Source: Aquarana catesbeiana (lineage: Eukaryota > Chordata > Amphibia > Anura > Ranidae). From it: a DNA stretch of 64,000 bases. The DNA lies in contig NC_133330.1 in assembly GCF_042186555.1 (NCBI RefSeq), forward strand, positions 166,247,099-166,311,098, in the 5' to 3' direction. The notes beneath the pieces were generated by a model. It was not told the DNA's origin and did no database searches. It saw only the letters and a program-made list of their open reading frames with translations. A program made the position numbers and the translations under genes. Below, in pieces: positions 31,850 through 42,823 of the stretch. How positions within the stretch are numbered: the first letter of the stretch is position 1; each line of letters begins with the position of its first letter.

Positions 31850-32520
31850 CAAAGTTGTATGGATGGGGACCACTGGTGGGCGCCGACCCCGCTGGGCTTC
31901 TCTTGTGGCTGTGCAGGGAACGATCCAGGCTCAGAGAGGTAAGAATACCAGGAGCGTATGTAGATACCGCAGCTTGGGTGGTGCAAGATGGCCGCCACTC
32001 GTGTTCAGGGCCGTGGTGACAGTTTGTGTACTTATGGGGGTAGATGCTTGCTACTGTTCCCGTCTAGGGCCACAGTCTGTCAGCTCAGGGTGCCCCCAGG
32101 GGGTGGGTGAGGCTAAGATTAGGCCCAGAGGAGACAGGGGTTGCCGGGGTGTAGCAGGATGGCCGCCACATTCAGTCTCTGGAGCTAGGGCAGTACCGTG
32201 AGTACATGCTGGGGTGAATGGTCACTAAATATCCCCATCGGGGGTCTCAATTGGCCAGGCCAAGGTATTCCTGGGGGTGGCGGGGGTTCAGATTGGGCCC
32301 AAGAGAGATGGATAGGCCGCCGTGTAGCAAAATGGCCGCCGTCACTTACCAGGTCCCTCTGGCAGGTCTCCTAGAGCGGTACGGAGGGGATCACAGGCCC
32401 CCAGTAGCAGGCTGAATGTCCCCAGTGAATGTGCAGGAGGCAGGGCATGCGTAGCGGCCGGAGACAGGGCCGGCACGGCCTCTGGGTGAAGCAAGATGGC
32501 CGCCATTCCCCGTGAGTAGG
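31850..32520 (-). promoter_or_regulatory. LINE 5' region with four tandem promoter-like monomers
   Basis: The motif (C)A(A/G)(G/A)ATGGCCGCC occurs at about 31984, 32155, 32328 and 32491, spaced 171, 173 and 164 bp. Flanking blocks (GGGCCCA(A)GAG, CCCC near the middle) recur with it. This is a monomer array of about 170 bp. The motif resembles the YY1 site at the start of human L1. It lies on the plus strand, opposite to the LINE. Confidence 0.65.
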
Positions 32521-32742
32521 CCGGAGCCGCGGCCTTTCCTAGTAGTCGGCCCGGAGCTCCGCGATCATCTCGGATGCCGCGATCCCGGTCCCAAACAGCT
32601 CCCTCCTTGTCTGTGTGCCTGTCTGAGGCTCAAGCAGGGTCAGCGCTGGTCCGTGGGTGAGTATATCTCCAGGTGTGTTCTTTGCCTGGAGGAGCTCACC
32701 CCAGGCACGTCTGCTCAGCTCCCTGTTCGGCCACGCCCCCCA

Positions 32743-32827
32743 AAAAAAATATATTTTATTGGTAAAGTTTATCTCTTATGAAAATATTGTTTCAATTAAA
32801 ACAGAGCGTATAAAAAAACCCCAAGCT
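32743..32827. other. A/T-rich stretch with no visible feature
   Basis: Short A/T-rich sequence between the LINE 5' end and the Harbinger-type element. I see nothing in it. Confidence 0.5.
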
Positions 32828-32830
32828 TAA

Positions 32831-33275
32831 TGCCGCGTACACACGGTCGGACTTTTCGTCTACAAAAGTCCGACGGATGCCGACGGACCAAATCGGCAGA
32901 CAATCCGATTGTGTGTGGGCTTCCCCGGACTTTCAGTGGACTTTTCCAGCTGCAATTCTGACGGACTTTAGATTTGAAACATGCTTCAAATCTTTACATC
33001 GTAACTCCGCCGGACCCAGAAATCCGCTCGTCTGTATGCTAGTCCGACGGACAAAAACCCACGCTAGGGCAGCTATTGGCTACTGGCTATCAACTTCCTT
33101 ATTTTAGTCCGGTGTACGTCATCACGTACGAATCCGTCGGACTTTTGTGTGATGGTATGTAGGCAAGTCCGTTCGTTAGAAAGTCCGCCGCAAGTCCGCC
33201 AAAAGTCCGTTGAAAGTCTGTCGGACGGGCTGTCGGACTTTTGTAGCCGAAAAGTCCGACCGTGTGTACGCGGCA
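32831..33275. mobile_element. Harbinger-type foldback MITE (445 bp)
   Basis: Ends TGCCGCGTACACACGGTCGG and their complement are flanked by TAA at 32828-32830 and 33276-33278. Internal GTCCG(A/G)CGGA motifs recur on both arms. A 3-bp TAA duplication fits the PIF/Harbinger superfamily. A second, larger member is at 42824-45139. Confidence 0.85.
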
Positions 33276-33278
33276 TAA

Positions 33279-33425
33279 GGGAACACACATAAGCCACAAT
33301 AACAGTGCATAACAACCATGCTACCATGCAAACAAAGCAAAACAACACTTAACAGAAATAACAAATAAGTCCGGACGCCAAATATTTTACTAAATAGAGT
33401 TCTATCATTGAACATACCACCCTTT
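33279..33425. other. No feature seen
   Basis: A/T-rich sequence with no ORF, repeat or site that I can support. Confidence 0.4.
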
Positions 33426-34512
33426 TTCTAGGTAAATATATTTCTAAAAGTGCTATTGACATGACATTTTCACCACATGTTCCATACATACAAAGAAACC
33501 AAAACAAATAAGTTCAGAAATTAAGTTATGTCTAATAAAATAGAATGACAGAGGGAAAAATATTGAATGCATGAAGAAAGGGAGGTGCCATCAGAAGAAT
33601 GTGCGAGGACCAAGGACCACTTGTGGAGAGCTTCAGAAAGCCCTTGAATTAGCAGGTACAATTGTTTCAAAGAAAACCATAAGTAACACACTCAACCACT
33701 TTGGCCTGTATGCATGCTCACCATGCAAGACTCCACTGCTGAAGAAAAAGCATGTTAAAGCTTGTTTAAAGATTGCTACACAACATTTAGACAAGCCTGT
33801 AAAATACTGAGAGAATATAGTCTGGTCAGATGAGACCAAAATTGAACTGTTTGAATGTCATAATACACACCATGTTTGGAGGTCAAATGGCACTGCACAT
33901 CACCCCAGAAACACCATACTAACAGTGAAGTTTGGAGGTGGGAACATTATGGTGTGGGGCTGTTTTTCAGCATACAGTACTTGCAAACTTCATGTCATTG
34001 AAGGAAGGATGAATGGAAAAATGTACCAAGACATTCTTGATAAAAAATCTGCTGCCATCTACCAGGATAATGAAGCTAAAACAAGGGTGGACATTTCAGC
34101 AAGACAGTGATCCCAAACACAAAGCCAAGGAAACTCTCAATTGGTTTCACAGAAAGAAAATAAAACTGCTAGAATGGCCCAGCCAATCACCTGACTTGAA
34201 TGCAATAAAAAATCAATGGAAAGTACTAAAGTTCAGAGTTCATAGACGAGGCCCAGGGAACCTTCAAGATTTGAAGACTGTTTGTGTGGAAGAATGGGCC
34301 AAATCACACCTAAGCAATGCATGCGATTAGTTTCTCCATACAGGAGGCATTTTGAAGCTGTCATTACCAACAAAGGATTTTGTGTGAAGTATTAAATAGA
34401 TTTCAGTTAGCGTGTTCAATACTTTTACATTCCATTTTATTACACATAACTTAATCTGAACTTAATTCTGAACTTATTTGTTTTGGTTTATTTGTATGTA
34501 TAGATTGCATGG
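33426..34512 (+). pseudogene. Decayed Tc1/mariner element (family A), plus strand
   Basis: Three overlapping-frame segments carry transposase signatures. An HTH-side remnant (about 33570-33800) is followed by IVWSDETKIELF (first Asp) with FGGGNIMVWGCFSAYST (about 33810-33980), then DSDPKHKAKETLNWF (second Asp) and WPSQSPDLNAIKNQW (about 34100-34220). The last catalytic position is Lys instead of Glu (family motif NPIENLW), so the active site is lost as well as the frame. The right terminal repeat is cut at about 34512, where the Tc1-B element begins. Confidence 0.85.
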
Positions 34513-36055
34513 GTTGTTTAATGTACACACAGCACCCCATATTGACAGAAAAACACAGAATTGTTGACATTTTTGCAGATTTATTAAAAAAGAAAAACCG
34601 AAATATCACATGGTCCTAAGTATTCAGACCCTTTGCTGTGACACTCATATATTTAACTCAGGTGCTGTCCATTTCTTCTGATCATCCTTGAGATGGTCTA
34701 CACCTTCATTTGAGTCCAGCTGTGTTTGATTATACTGATTGGACTTGATTAGGAAAGTCACACACCTGTCTATATAAGACCTTACTGCTCACAGTGCATG
34801 TCAGAGCAAATGAGAATCATGAGGTCAAAGGAACTGCCTGAAGAGCTCAGAGACAGAATTGTGGCAAGGCACAGATCTGGCCAAGGTTACAAAACAATTT
34901 CTGCTGCACTTAAGGTTCTTAAGAGCACAGTGACCTCCATAATCCTTAAATGGAAGACATTTGGGACGACCAGAACCCTTCCTAGAGCTGGCCGTCCGGC
35001 CAAACTGAGCTATCGGGGGAGAAGAGCCTTGGTGAGAGAGGTAAAGAAGAACCCAAAGATCACTGTGGCTGAGCTCCAGAGATGCAGTCGGGAGATGGGA
35101 GAAAGTTGTAGAAAGTCAACCATCACTGCAGCCCTCCACCAGTCGGGGCTCTATGGCAGAGTGGCCCGACGGAAGCATCTCTTCAGTGCAAGACACATGA
35201 AAGCCCGCATGGAGTTTGCTAAAAAACACCTGAAGGACTCCAAGATGGTGAGAAATAAGATTCTCTGGTCTGATGAGACCAAGATAGAACTTTTTAACCT
35301 GAATTCTAAGCGGTATGTGTGGAGAAAACCAGGCACTGTTCATCACCTGTCCAATACAGTCCCAACAGTGAAGCATGGTGGTGGCAGCATCATGCTGTGG
35401 TGGTGTTTTTCAGCTGCAGGGACAGGACGACTGGTTGCAATCAAGGGAAAGATGAATGTGGCCAAGTACAGGGATATCCTGGATGAAAACCTTCTCCAGA
35501 GTTCTCAGGACCTCAGACTGGGCAGAAGGTTTACCTTCCAACAAGACAATGACCCTAAGCACACAGCTAAAATAACGAAGAAGTGGCTTCACAACAACTC
35601 CGTGACTGTTCTTGAATGGCCCAGCCAGAGCCCTGACTTAAACCCAATTGAGCATCTCTGGAGAGACCTAGAAATGGCTGTCCACCAATGTTTACCATCC
35701 AACCTGACAGAACTGGAGAGGATCTACAAGGAGGAATTGCAGAGGATCCCCAAATCCAGGTGTGAAAAACTTGTTGCATCTTTCCCAAAAAAGACTCATG
35801 GCTGTATTAGATCAAAAGGGTGCTTCTACTAAATACTGAGCAAAGGGTCTGAATACTTAGGACCATGTGATATTTCAGTTTTTCTTTTTTAATAAATCTG
35901 CATAAATGTCAACAATTCTGTCTTTTTCTGTCAATATGGGGTGCTGTGTGTACATTAATGAGGAAAAAAATTAACCTAAATGATTTTAGCAAATGGCTGC
36001 AATATAACAAAGAGTGAAAAATTTAAGGGGGTCTGAATACTTTCCGTCCCCACTG
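34513..36055 (+). mobile_element. Tc1/mariner element B with intact transposase
   Basis: The right terminal repeat ends TTTCCGTCCCCACTG at 36055 followed by TA. The inner part of the repeat (AAGTATTCAGACCCTTTGC and its complement) is present on both sides of the transposase gene. The left side starts only at AATGTACACACAGCACC, lacking about 100 bp of outer repeat, and is joined directly to the broken right end of family A. It therefore cannot be cut out normally. Confidence 0.85.
34798..35832 (+). CDS. Tc1-family DD34E transposase, intact
   Basis: The 344-residue length is typical of Tc1 transposases. An N-terminal paired-type helix-turn-helix region (residues 12-60, with IVARHRSGQGYKTISAAL) is followed by a second one to about 120 and the GRPAKLS linker. 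The catalytic triad is WSDETKIELF (D near 160), DNDPKHTAK (D near 252) and NPIEHLW (E near 288), with 34 or 35 residues between the last two. There are no internal stops. The protein binds terminal repeats and moves the element by cut and paste at TA. An ATG at residue 5 or 8 is an alternative start. The damaged left end means it could act only on other copies. Confidence 0.95.
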   Translation: MSEQMRIMRSKELPEELRDRIVARHRSGQGYKTISAALKVLKSTVTSIILKWKTFGTTRTLPRAGRPAKLSYRGRRALVREVKKNPKITVAELQRCSREMGESCRKSTITAALHQSGLYGRVARRKHLFSARHMKARMEFAKKHLKDSKMVRNKILWSDETKIELFNLNSKRYVWRKPGTVHHLSNTVPTVKHGGGSIMLWWCFSAAGTGRLVAIKGKMNVAKYRDILDENLLQSSQDLRLGRRFTFQQDNDPKHTAKITKKWLHNNSVTVLEWPSQSPDLNPIEHLWRDLEMAVHQCLPSNLTELERIYKEELQRIPKSRCEKLVASFPKKTHGCIRSKGCFY

Positions 36056-36239
36056 TATGCTTGCAGTTTACTAGTCTATACTTGCAGCATATAGCTGTTT
36101 TTTCAGAACCAATTAACCAGGTTTTCACGGTACTTCAACTTTTGTGGAATCAAGAGGAAGTTATCAGGCTCCAGCCATCCAGTTTGGGTTGGATTATCCC
36201 CTACAGCTGTGACTTCCTTTGCCGCTACTTACTACCCTA
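36056..36239. other. No feature seen
   Basis: Unassigned sequence between Tc1-B and a minisatellite. Confidence 0.4.
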
Positions 36240-36600
36240 GCCTGCTGCTGCATACTGCTAAATGACCGCCTTGCCACTACATACTGCTCACTGTCAGTAC
36301 ATGCTCACTGACTGCCCTGCTACCACAACTACTTACTGACCACACTGCCATTAAAACTTCCTTAGCCTGCCACTACATACTGCTTACTGACTGCCCTGCC
36401 ACTACATACTGCTCATTGACCGCCCTGCCACTACATACTGCTCACTGACCACTGACCGCCCTGCCACTACATACTGCTCACTGACCGCCCTGCCACTACA
36501 TACTGCTCACTGACCACCCTGCCACTACTACAAACTGCTCACTGACCGCTCTGCCACTACATACAGCTATTTACCCCACCACTACATACTGTTCTCTGTC
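36240..36600. repeat. Minisatellite, unit about 30-36 bp
   Basis: CTGCCACTACATACTGCTCACTGACC recurs about nine times with small length changes, some units carrying ACCGC and others ACCAC. Confidence 0.9.
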
Positions 36601-36739
36601 AGCAGTAAAACCTTGTGCTGGTGGCACAGTACAATCTTATTTTGCATGCCCTCTGCATACTTCCACACATACTGCCTACCTTCATACCATCTGCACATAC
36701 CTGCTACCTGCACTCATACCTTCTACCCTACGCTACTGC

Positions 36740-36985
36740 ATATATTGCCCACAAGCAAACCCTCCTCTCTACTCTCTTGCGCGCACACTGCTCATACCCT
36801 CCGCACTCCTCTCCTACACATACTGAGCACCGCCATACCCTCCGCACTCCTCTCCTGCACATGCTACCCACCTCCGTACCCTCCGTACTCCTCTCCTACA
36901 CATAATGCCTATCTTCATGCCCCTCACACTCCTCTCATACACATAATGCCCACCACCATACCCTCCACACTCCTCCCCTATGAAT
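36740..36985. repeat. Minisatellite, unit about 48 bp
   Basis: CATACCCTCCGCACTCCTCTCC followed by TACACATA(A/C)TG(C/A) recurs about five times. The long ORF across it is a by-product of the repeat. Confidence 0.85.
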
Positions 36986-37029
36986 CTTACCCATTAAAAC
37001 AGTCAACAGAGATCACTAATGAAAACAAT

Positions 37030-37800
37030 CATGATCTATCGGGGGGTCATAAATAACACCTACCTGGGTGTCAACTACACTAGGAACACAATTGCCACTG
37101 TATACTTGTTGGGTATATTACACTGCACATGACAATTTCATTACCTAATTTTTACACAGGTAATGATTGTTTATGTTTTCAGTCCTCCTTTAAAACTTTG
37201 GGGTGAGTGTTTACATGTTTACTTTTACTACCAGTGTTTTATTGTTGGTTTAGCCCCATAACTACAGCTCTGTTATATATGTTTTTTTAAAGTATGACAT
37301 TAGGTTAACAATATGTCGCTTGTAAAACCACATCCATTTTAAATAAATGCTCCACCCTTACTAAAAGTACATTCTTCACCTACAATGGCTTGCTGGACAA
37401 ACCGTGAAAAAAGATGTCCCTGCAAATATTTTAAATGTTGACAACTATGCCCTGCCCACATGTGGGTAAGCTGCAGTGTGGTGTCGCAGGCAGTAAACAC
37501 ACAATAGCAATATATTGTAGACCCAACACAATACAACTAGGCCAGATTGGTAGGCACAACCGTCCGGAGCCACTTACGAACTGTAACAGCAGTCTGTAGA
37601 CTTGAAAGATGCCGACAGTGTCTGCAACACGGAGTGGAATGTGGCCTGGCTGGTCCACATTTAAAGGGGAGGCTTCCTGCAACAAGGTAGATGTAGTCCC
37701 TGCACTGTCCCTACTCCTCCAGAACCTTTCCCTTCATCTAAGTACTATCAAAGCATTGAAGGTGATTTTATCTGCTAATGAATGGCCAACATCTCTCTAT
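37030..37800. other. No gene seen
   Basis: The interval has no convincing ORF or terminal repeat. It may hold degraded repeat sequence. Confidence 0.4.
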
Positions 37801-37805
37801 TAGAT

Positions 37806-40800
37806 GAGAATACAGATTTCCCTTGAGGTGGGACTTTGAAGGCACATATTGTGAACCAATGATTAAAAGTTATAAAGTTTAATAGTATCAAAAAGTATTT
37901 GTTACATATAAAAAATGTATAAAAACATTGAAATACTGAACCAGCATATAGTGATAAGCAACATCAATTCATGTAAGAATCATGGAACATAATTGATGTA
38001 AACAGTGGTTACTGATTACATTCGCAATTCCTATGTGTTTCGGAATGACTTTTTTCTCCTTCTTCAGGGATAGTCCGATATGCAATTTAGTAAAGCTTAT
38101 AGTCTAAACAATATAGAAACGTATATGCAACTATCAGACACTAAATGGCAGCAAACTAGACAGAGAGAGAAGCATCTATTAGCTGTTTAGATACTTACAT
38201 GCCCATTAAGCAATGAATGGTGGCCAAGGAGCATAGCAAAGATGGCCAGATGGCACCAAAGGGTTAAGGTTGAGCAAACCCAAAGAAAAAGCCAACAAAG
38301 AAAGTCTAAACCGTATGGGTCGAGCGTGAGACCACAGACATGCATATTGGCACTCGATGGCATCTCTGTGAAGGAGAGGAGATAATATACAATATATAAA
38401 CTTAATGTCTATGCATAACATCTTGGAATAGTATATCCAAGTCTGCATAGCATAATGATGCACGTTGGATATGTAGGAACATACCTTAAAATTGCTGTAT
38501 TTTTGCACTGTATGCTTGGTGAGAAAAGAGGAAAGTATGGTTGTCTTCCAAACGGTTTGCAATCCAATATGTCTACCCTTCTTCCCCTAAGGTGTATTTT
38601 GGGGACCCTGATGGAATCAAGGGAAGGAATCTGAATGAATATTCAAAGATCAAAAAAGTGAACTAGAAATAGTCTAACATAGCTCAATAAAGATAGATAT
38701 ATGAGTATATACGCAAATACTACGGTCGCCATAGAGAGAGATCATGTCTCTCCTCTGTTTATATGGCCGCTAGTAGATTAATAGATCCTCCCCCAACAGG
38801 GGTGGAGACTTGCTCCACATGTGGAGGTCTGAGCTTCCTGGATGCGCCAACCAATAGGGTCCCCCCGAGTGTGCGGCGTACGGTGTCACCCCATGCCCAC
38901 ATCAAAGATGGCGGCAAGGATGGAGTGACGCCATGCGCCACGCTCCAAAAACACATGCGCGGAAACAGCCATCCACTGTGACAGCTCCGGAGGTACAGCT
39001 GGATCATGGGTGATGCCCGCCCCTCAGAGAAGGATCCCAGCGCTTACGCAACAATGCGCATGCGCCGTTCCTTAGGTGCTGTCAGCGGAGTGTGGATGTA
39101 GATGGAAAGATGGGAATGGGACAAGGACTTGCCATTCCACACATCCCAGAATGCGCAAGGGATTGCCGAATACTCAAGGAATCGGAGGGTGAACAGAAGT
39201 TCTACCCGACCGAGCCGTGGACCCGAATGGCCCACACGTACTGGGCATGCATGGAATGGCACCACACCGAACCCAACCAACCGGAAAAAGAAAAGAGTGA
39301 AAGGGTTGAAAAGTAAACCTAGAAAAAAGAAACAGACATAGGAGAATAAATAAAAAATTATCATTATTTTTTTCTCTCAAGGCTACAATTTTTCCAGGCT
39401 TCAACGAGGCGGTGAATTACAAACCCTTTCTGGAGGAATTCACATCTGGAGGCATGGAAAAATAGCATAGACATCTGGTACCTCGGCTCTGGGTCTCAAC
39501 ATATGCATGTTTTGTTTTGTTTTTGTTTTACCAATATAGTTCTTCTGTTTAACATTATTCATTTGCACCCTGGAAACCCCCCCCAATTGTGCTATGTCTC
39601 TTTCCCATACGTATCGTACTGGCTCCCCAGGATTTTTGCATCTCTTTGCTCTTACTATATGTGTTCCATGTTACCATCAAAGGGTGGTATGGGCTTTGGC
39701 CCAATTCCCCCTTTTCCGTGACATGTCTGAGTGGCCTATGTTTTTTGTTCTTTCAGTCACTTTTTCTTCTCTCTTTTCATTATCTGGTTGGTTGGGTCTG
39801 GTGTGGTGCAGTTCCATGCATGCCCGGCACACGTGGCCGTTTGGGTCCATGGCTCGGTCAGGTAGAACTTCTGTTCACCCTCTGATCCCTTGACCGCTCG
39901 ACAACCCCTTGTGGATTCTGGGATGTGTGGAATGGCAAGTCCTTGCCCCATTCCCCTCTTTCCATCTACATCCACCCTCTGCTGATAGCACCTAAGAAAC
40001 GGCGCATGCGCTTTGTTGCACAAGCGGTGGGTCCTTCTCTGAGGGGCGGGCATCACCCGTGATCCATCTGTACCTCCGGAGCCATCACAGCGGATGGCTG
40101 TTTCCGTGCATGCCTGTCGGTGGGAGCGTGACGCATGGTGTCACGCCGTCCTTGCCGCCATCTTTAATGTGGGCATGGGGCGACGCTGTGCGCTGCACAC
40201 TCGGGGGACCCTATTGGTTGGCGCATCCAGGAAGCTCAGACCTCCACATGTGGAGCGAGTTTCCACCCCTGTTGGGGGAGGATCTATTCATCTACTAGCG
40301 GCCATATAAACAGAGGAGAGACATGATCTTTCTCTATGGTGACCTGCACTACTATACACCTTTACTGAACCCATTGGGAATCAACATATACAGGTAGGCC
40401 CTAATGACCTCTGCACACACCATGATAGATATGTTTGTAGCTAAGCTATACCATCCACTAAAGAGACTTAGTATCTTTGTTTCTTTATGTTCTTAGACGG
40501 CCATCTTCTTGCTGTTTTGCAATGCTAGGATCTCTTTGAGGCTTTGGTTCCAATAATCTTCTATGCAACTTAGCAATCATACTGACAATTGATAGGTCCA
40601 CAGCTGCGTGGTCTTTGGACATTTAGTATTTGTGTTTATACTCATATATCTATCTTTATCAATCTATGTTAGACTATTTCTAGTCCCCTTTTTTGATCTT
40701 TGAATATTCATTTAGATTCCTACCCTTGATTCCATCAGGGTCCCCAAAATACACCTATGGGGAAGAAGGGTAGACACATTGGATTGCAAACTTGGAAGAC

Positions 40801-41546
40801 AACCATACATTTCTCCTTTTCTCACCAAGCATACAGTGCAAAATTACAGCAATTTTAAGGTACATTCCTGCATATCCAACGTGCGGCATTATGCTATGCT
40901 GACTTGGATATACTATTCCGAAATGTTATGCATAGACATTAATTTTATGTATTGTATATTCTCAATATCTCCTCTCTTTCACAGGGACGCCACCGTCCCA
41001 GTATGCATGTCTGTGGTATCACGCTCGGCCCATACTGATCAGACTTTCTTTGTTTGCTTTTTCTTTGGGTTTACTCACCCTTAACCATTTGGTGCCATCT
41101 GGCCATCTTTGCTATGCTCCTTGGTCACCATTCATTGCTTCATGGGCATGTAAGTATCTAAATAGCTAATAGATGCTCCTCTCTATCTAGTTTTCTGCCA
41201 TTTAGTGTCTGATAGATGCATACTATGTTAATATATTTCTATATATTTTAGACTATAAGCTTTACTAAATTGCATATTGGACTGAAGAATGAGTAAAAGT
41301 CATTCTGAAACTCGTAGGATTTGCAAATGCAATCAGTACCCACTGTTTACATCAATTATGTTCCAGGATTCTTACATGAATTGATGTTGCTTATCACTAT
41401 ATGCTGGTTCAGTATTTCAATGTTTTTATAACTTTTTTTGTATCTGACAAATACTTTTTGATACTATTAAACTTTATAACTTTTAATCATTGTTTCACAA
41501 TCTGTGCCTTCAAAGTCCCACCCCAAGGGGAAATCTGTATTTTCCT
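37806..41546. mobile_element. 3.7-kb foldback with Penelope-like terminal motifs
   Basis: Two arms of about 1.5-1.8 kb (37806-39335 and 39755-41546) are inverted copies with substitutions and small indels. GAGAATACAGATTTCCC at the left edge pairs with GGGAAATCTGTATTTTCCTC at the right. Motifs such as AGTCATTC(T/C)GAAAC near 41300 (inverted near 38040) resemble Penelope-type repeats. Each arm has a TATA box facing outward (CATATAAAC near 40305, inverted near 38760). The 0.4-kb centre has no RT or endonuclease. ORFs here are short and unsupported. Confidence 0.7.
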
Positions 41547-42820
41547 CTAAATACTGTCCCTAACAGACAGGGAACTGTCTCTACACTAGCCACTCACATA
41601 ATTGTGTCAAACCCAGGAGCCGGAGTTTTAAATTGTGTCTAAACCAAGATGGCCGATGAAGTCACGTGGAGCACCAGCGTCCATTTGGACAGCTGTCTCC
41701 TTGTGACCGCAGGAAATCATAGAGGAACCATGTTCCTCACAAATTCCTTCCTCTTCTGAATTGCCTCTTTGGTTGATCGCCACCTACAATGGGGAATACA
41801 GACTGCACTTGCCTCTACACATGCAACTGTTGCATCAGGTTGACATAGCTCTGAGGTAGATGCACATGCAGCAGACAGCGGCTCAGATAGGAGAACAGGT
41901 CTGATCGCCCACCTGGCCCTAAACCTTATAAACTACCACTAGTGAGCATTAACACAGAATACGTAATTAAACCTTATAACATACATTTGGTGAGCAATAA
42001 CATGAAGTGCTACCCCTGCAAGGTCTGCTGGATTTTTTGGTTCTCTCTTGCATGCCCAGGCAACAGCAGTTTTTCGACATTCACTCAGTAGTCAAAAACC
42101 AGTCCAGGGTGCTTTGTTTTGTTTTAGGTTTATTAGGGGTAAACTTGCATAGGGTTGGGAAGATATAGGATGCCCAGAACTGTAGTTGAATGTAACTTGA
42201 GGACTTAAAAACCAAAAATCACAGGGCTGTCCTCCCATAGGATAGATGAATCAGCTCGACTGGTAAAGAAAGGAGTTCAAAACACTGAATGCAGATGCTT
42301 TCCTTCTGTGGGAAAATGCCAAGGTACCAGGCTTCTACTAAGAATCACCAAGCAAGAAGTGTAGGGTGGCTTTAAGTGGCTCTAAGCTATCACTCTGTAG
42401 ATAGCAGCACTTGGCTGCTTCTCCTCTATAGGCTCTGGGGTGTAGTGGTTGAAGCTATTCACTCAGTCTCTTTGAAAAATCCTGTAGCTCATGTGTTGTC
42501 TGCGGAACAGGCCTCCTGCTGGACAGGTTCCAATGGCTCCTAAGACACTAGCTGAGGCTAAAAAGGTGTGAGGCTTTCTCTGATGCTCTCTCTCGCTCTC
42601 TTCTTTTCAGGCTCTCTCTGGCTTCTTCCTTCTGCCCAGGGGCAGAGCCCCCAACCGTAGGGGTCCACTACGGTTGGAATCCCCCCCCCCAACCCTGGAA
42701 TCTGCTCCTCACAAGGCCAGTCTGTATAATACTTATGGGCTATCTCTCTACCTTCCGGGCCGTCCCCACCCAGGGATTGAAGGAAAAATATTCAGGCCTC
42801 ATCTCTGCCCCTCTGCACTC
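41547..42820. other. Unclassified repeat-like sequence
   Basis: It contains part of the dispersed minisatellite (41930-42000). The sequence resumes at 45143 after the Harbinger-type insertion (TTCTAGAACTTTGCAGC), so both sides belong to one older repeat. No coding region is supported. Confidence 0.4.
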
Positions 42821-42823
42821 TAA

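Larger units (their letters stand above)
25231..32742 (-). mobile_element. L1-like LINE, nearly full length
   Basis: On the minus strand a GC-rich 5' region (32742-31760) is followed by ORF1 (about 31752-30552), a 1.1-kb spacer, and ORF2 with apurinic endonuclease and reverse transcriptase (about 29466-25642). The 5' end is placed at GGGGGGCGTGGCC near 32742. The 3' end is uncertain: I place it where Tc1 homology stops (about 25230), and no clear poly(A) or target duplication is visible. ORF1 has one frameshift and ORF2 one stop; otherwise both are preserved. Confidence 0.85.

Noticed and set aside
31734..32201. 155-codon plus-strand ORF and neighbours at 31795-32781
   Set aside because: They are antisense to the L1 5' region, where high GC content keeps frames open.
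36613..37056. 147-codon plus-strand ORF rich in Pro, Ser and Thr
   Set aside because: It is a translation of a 48-bp minisatellite.
39044..40309. Several ORFs of 70-106 codons
   Set aside because: They sit in the foldback arms, appear in mirrored form, and lack motifs.
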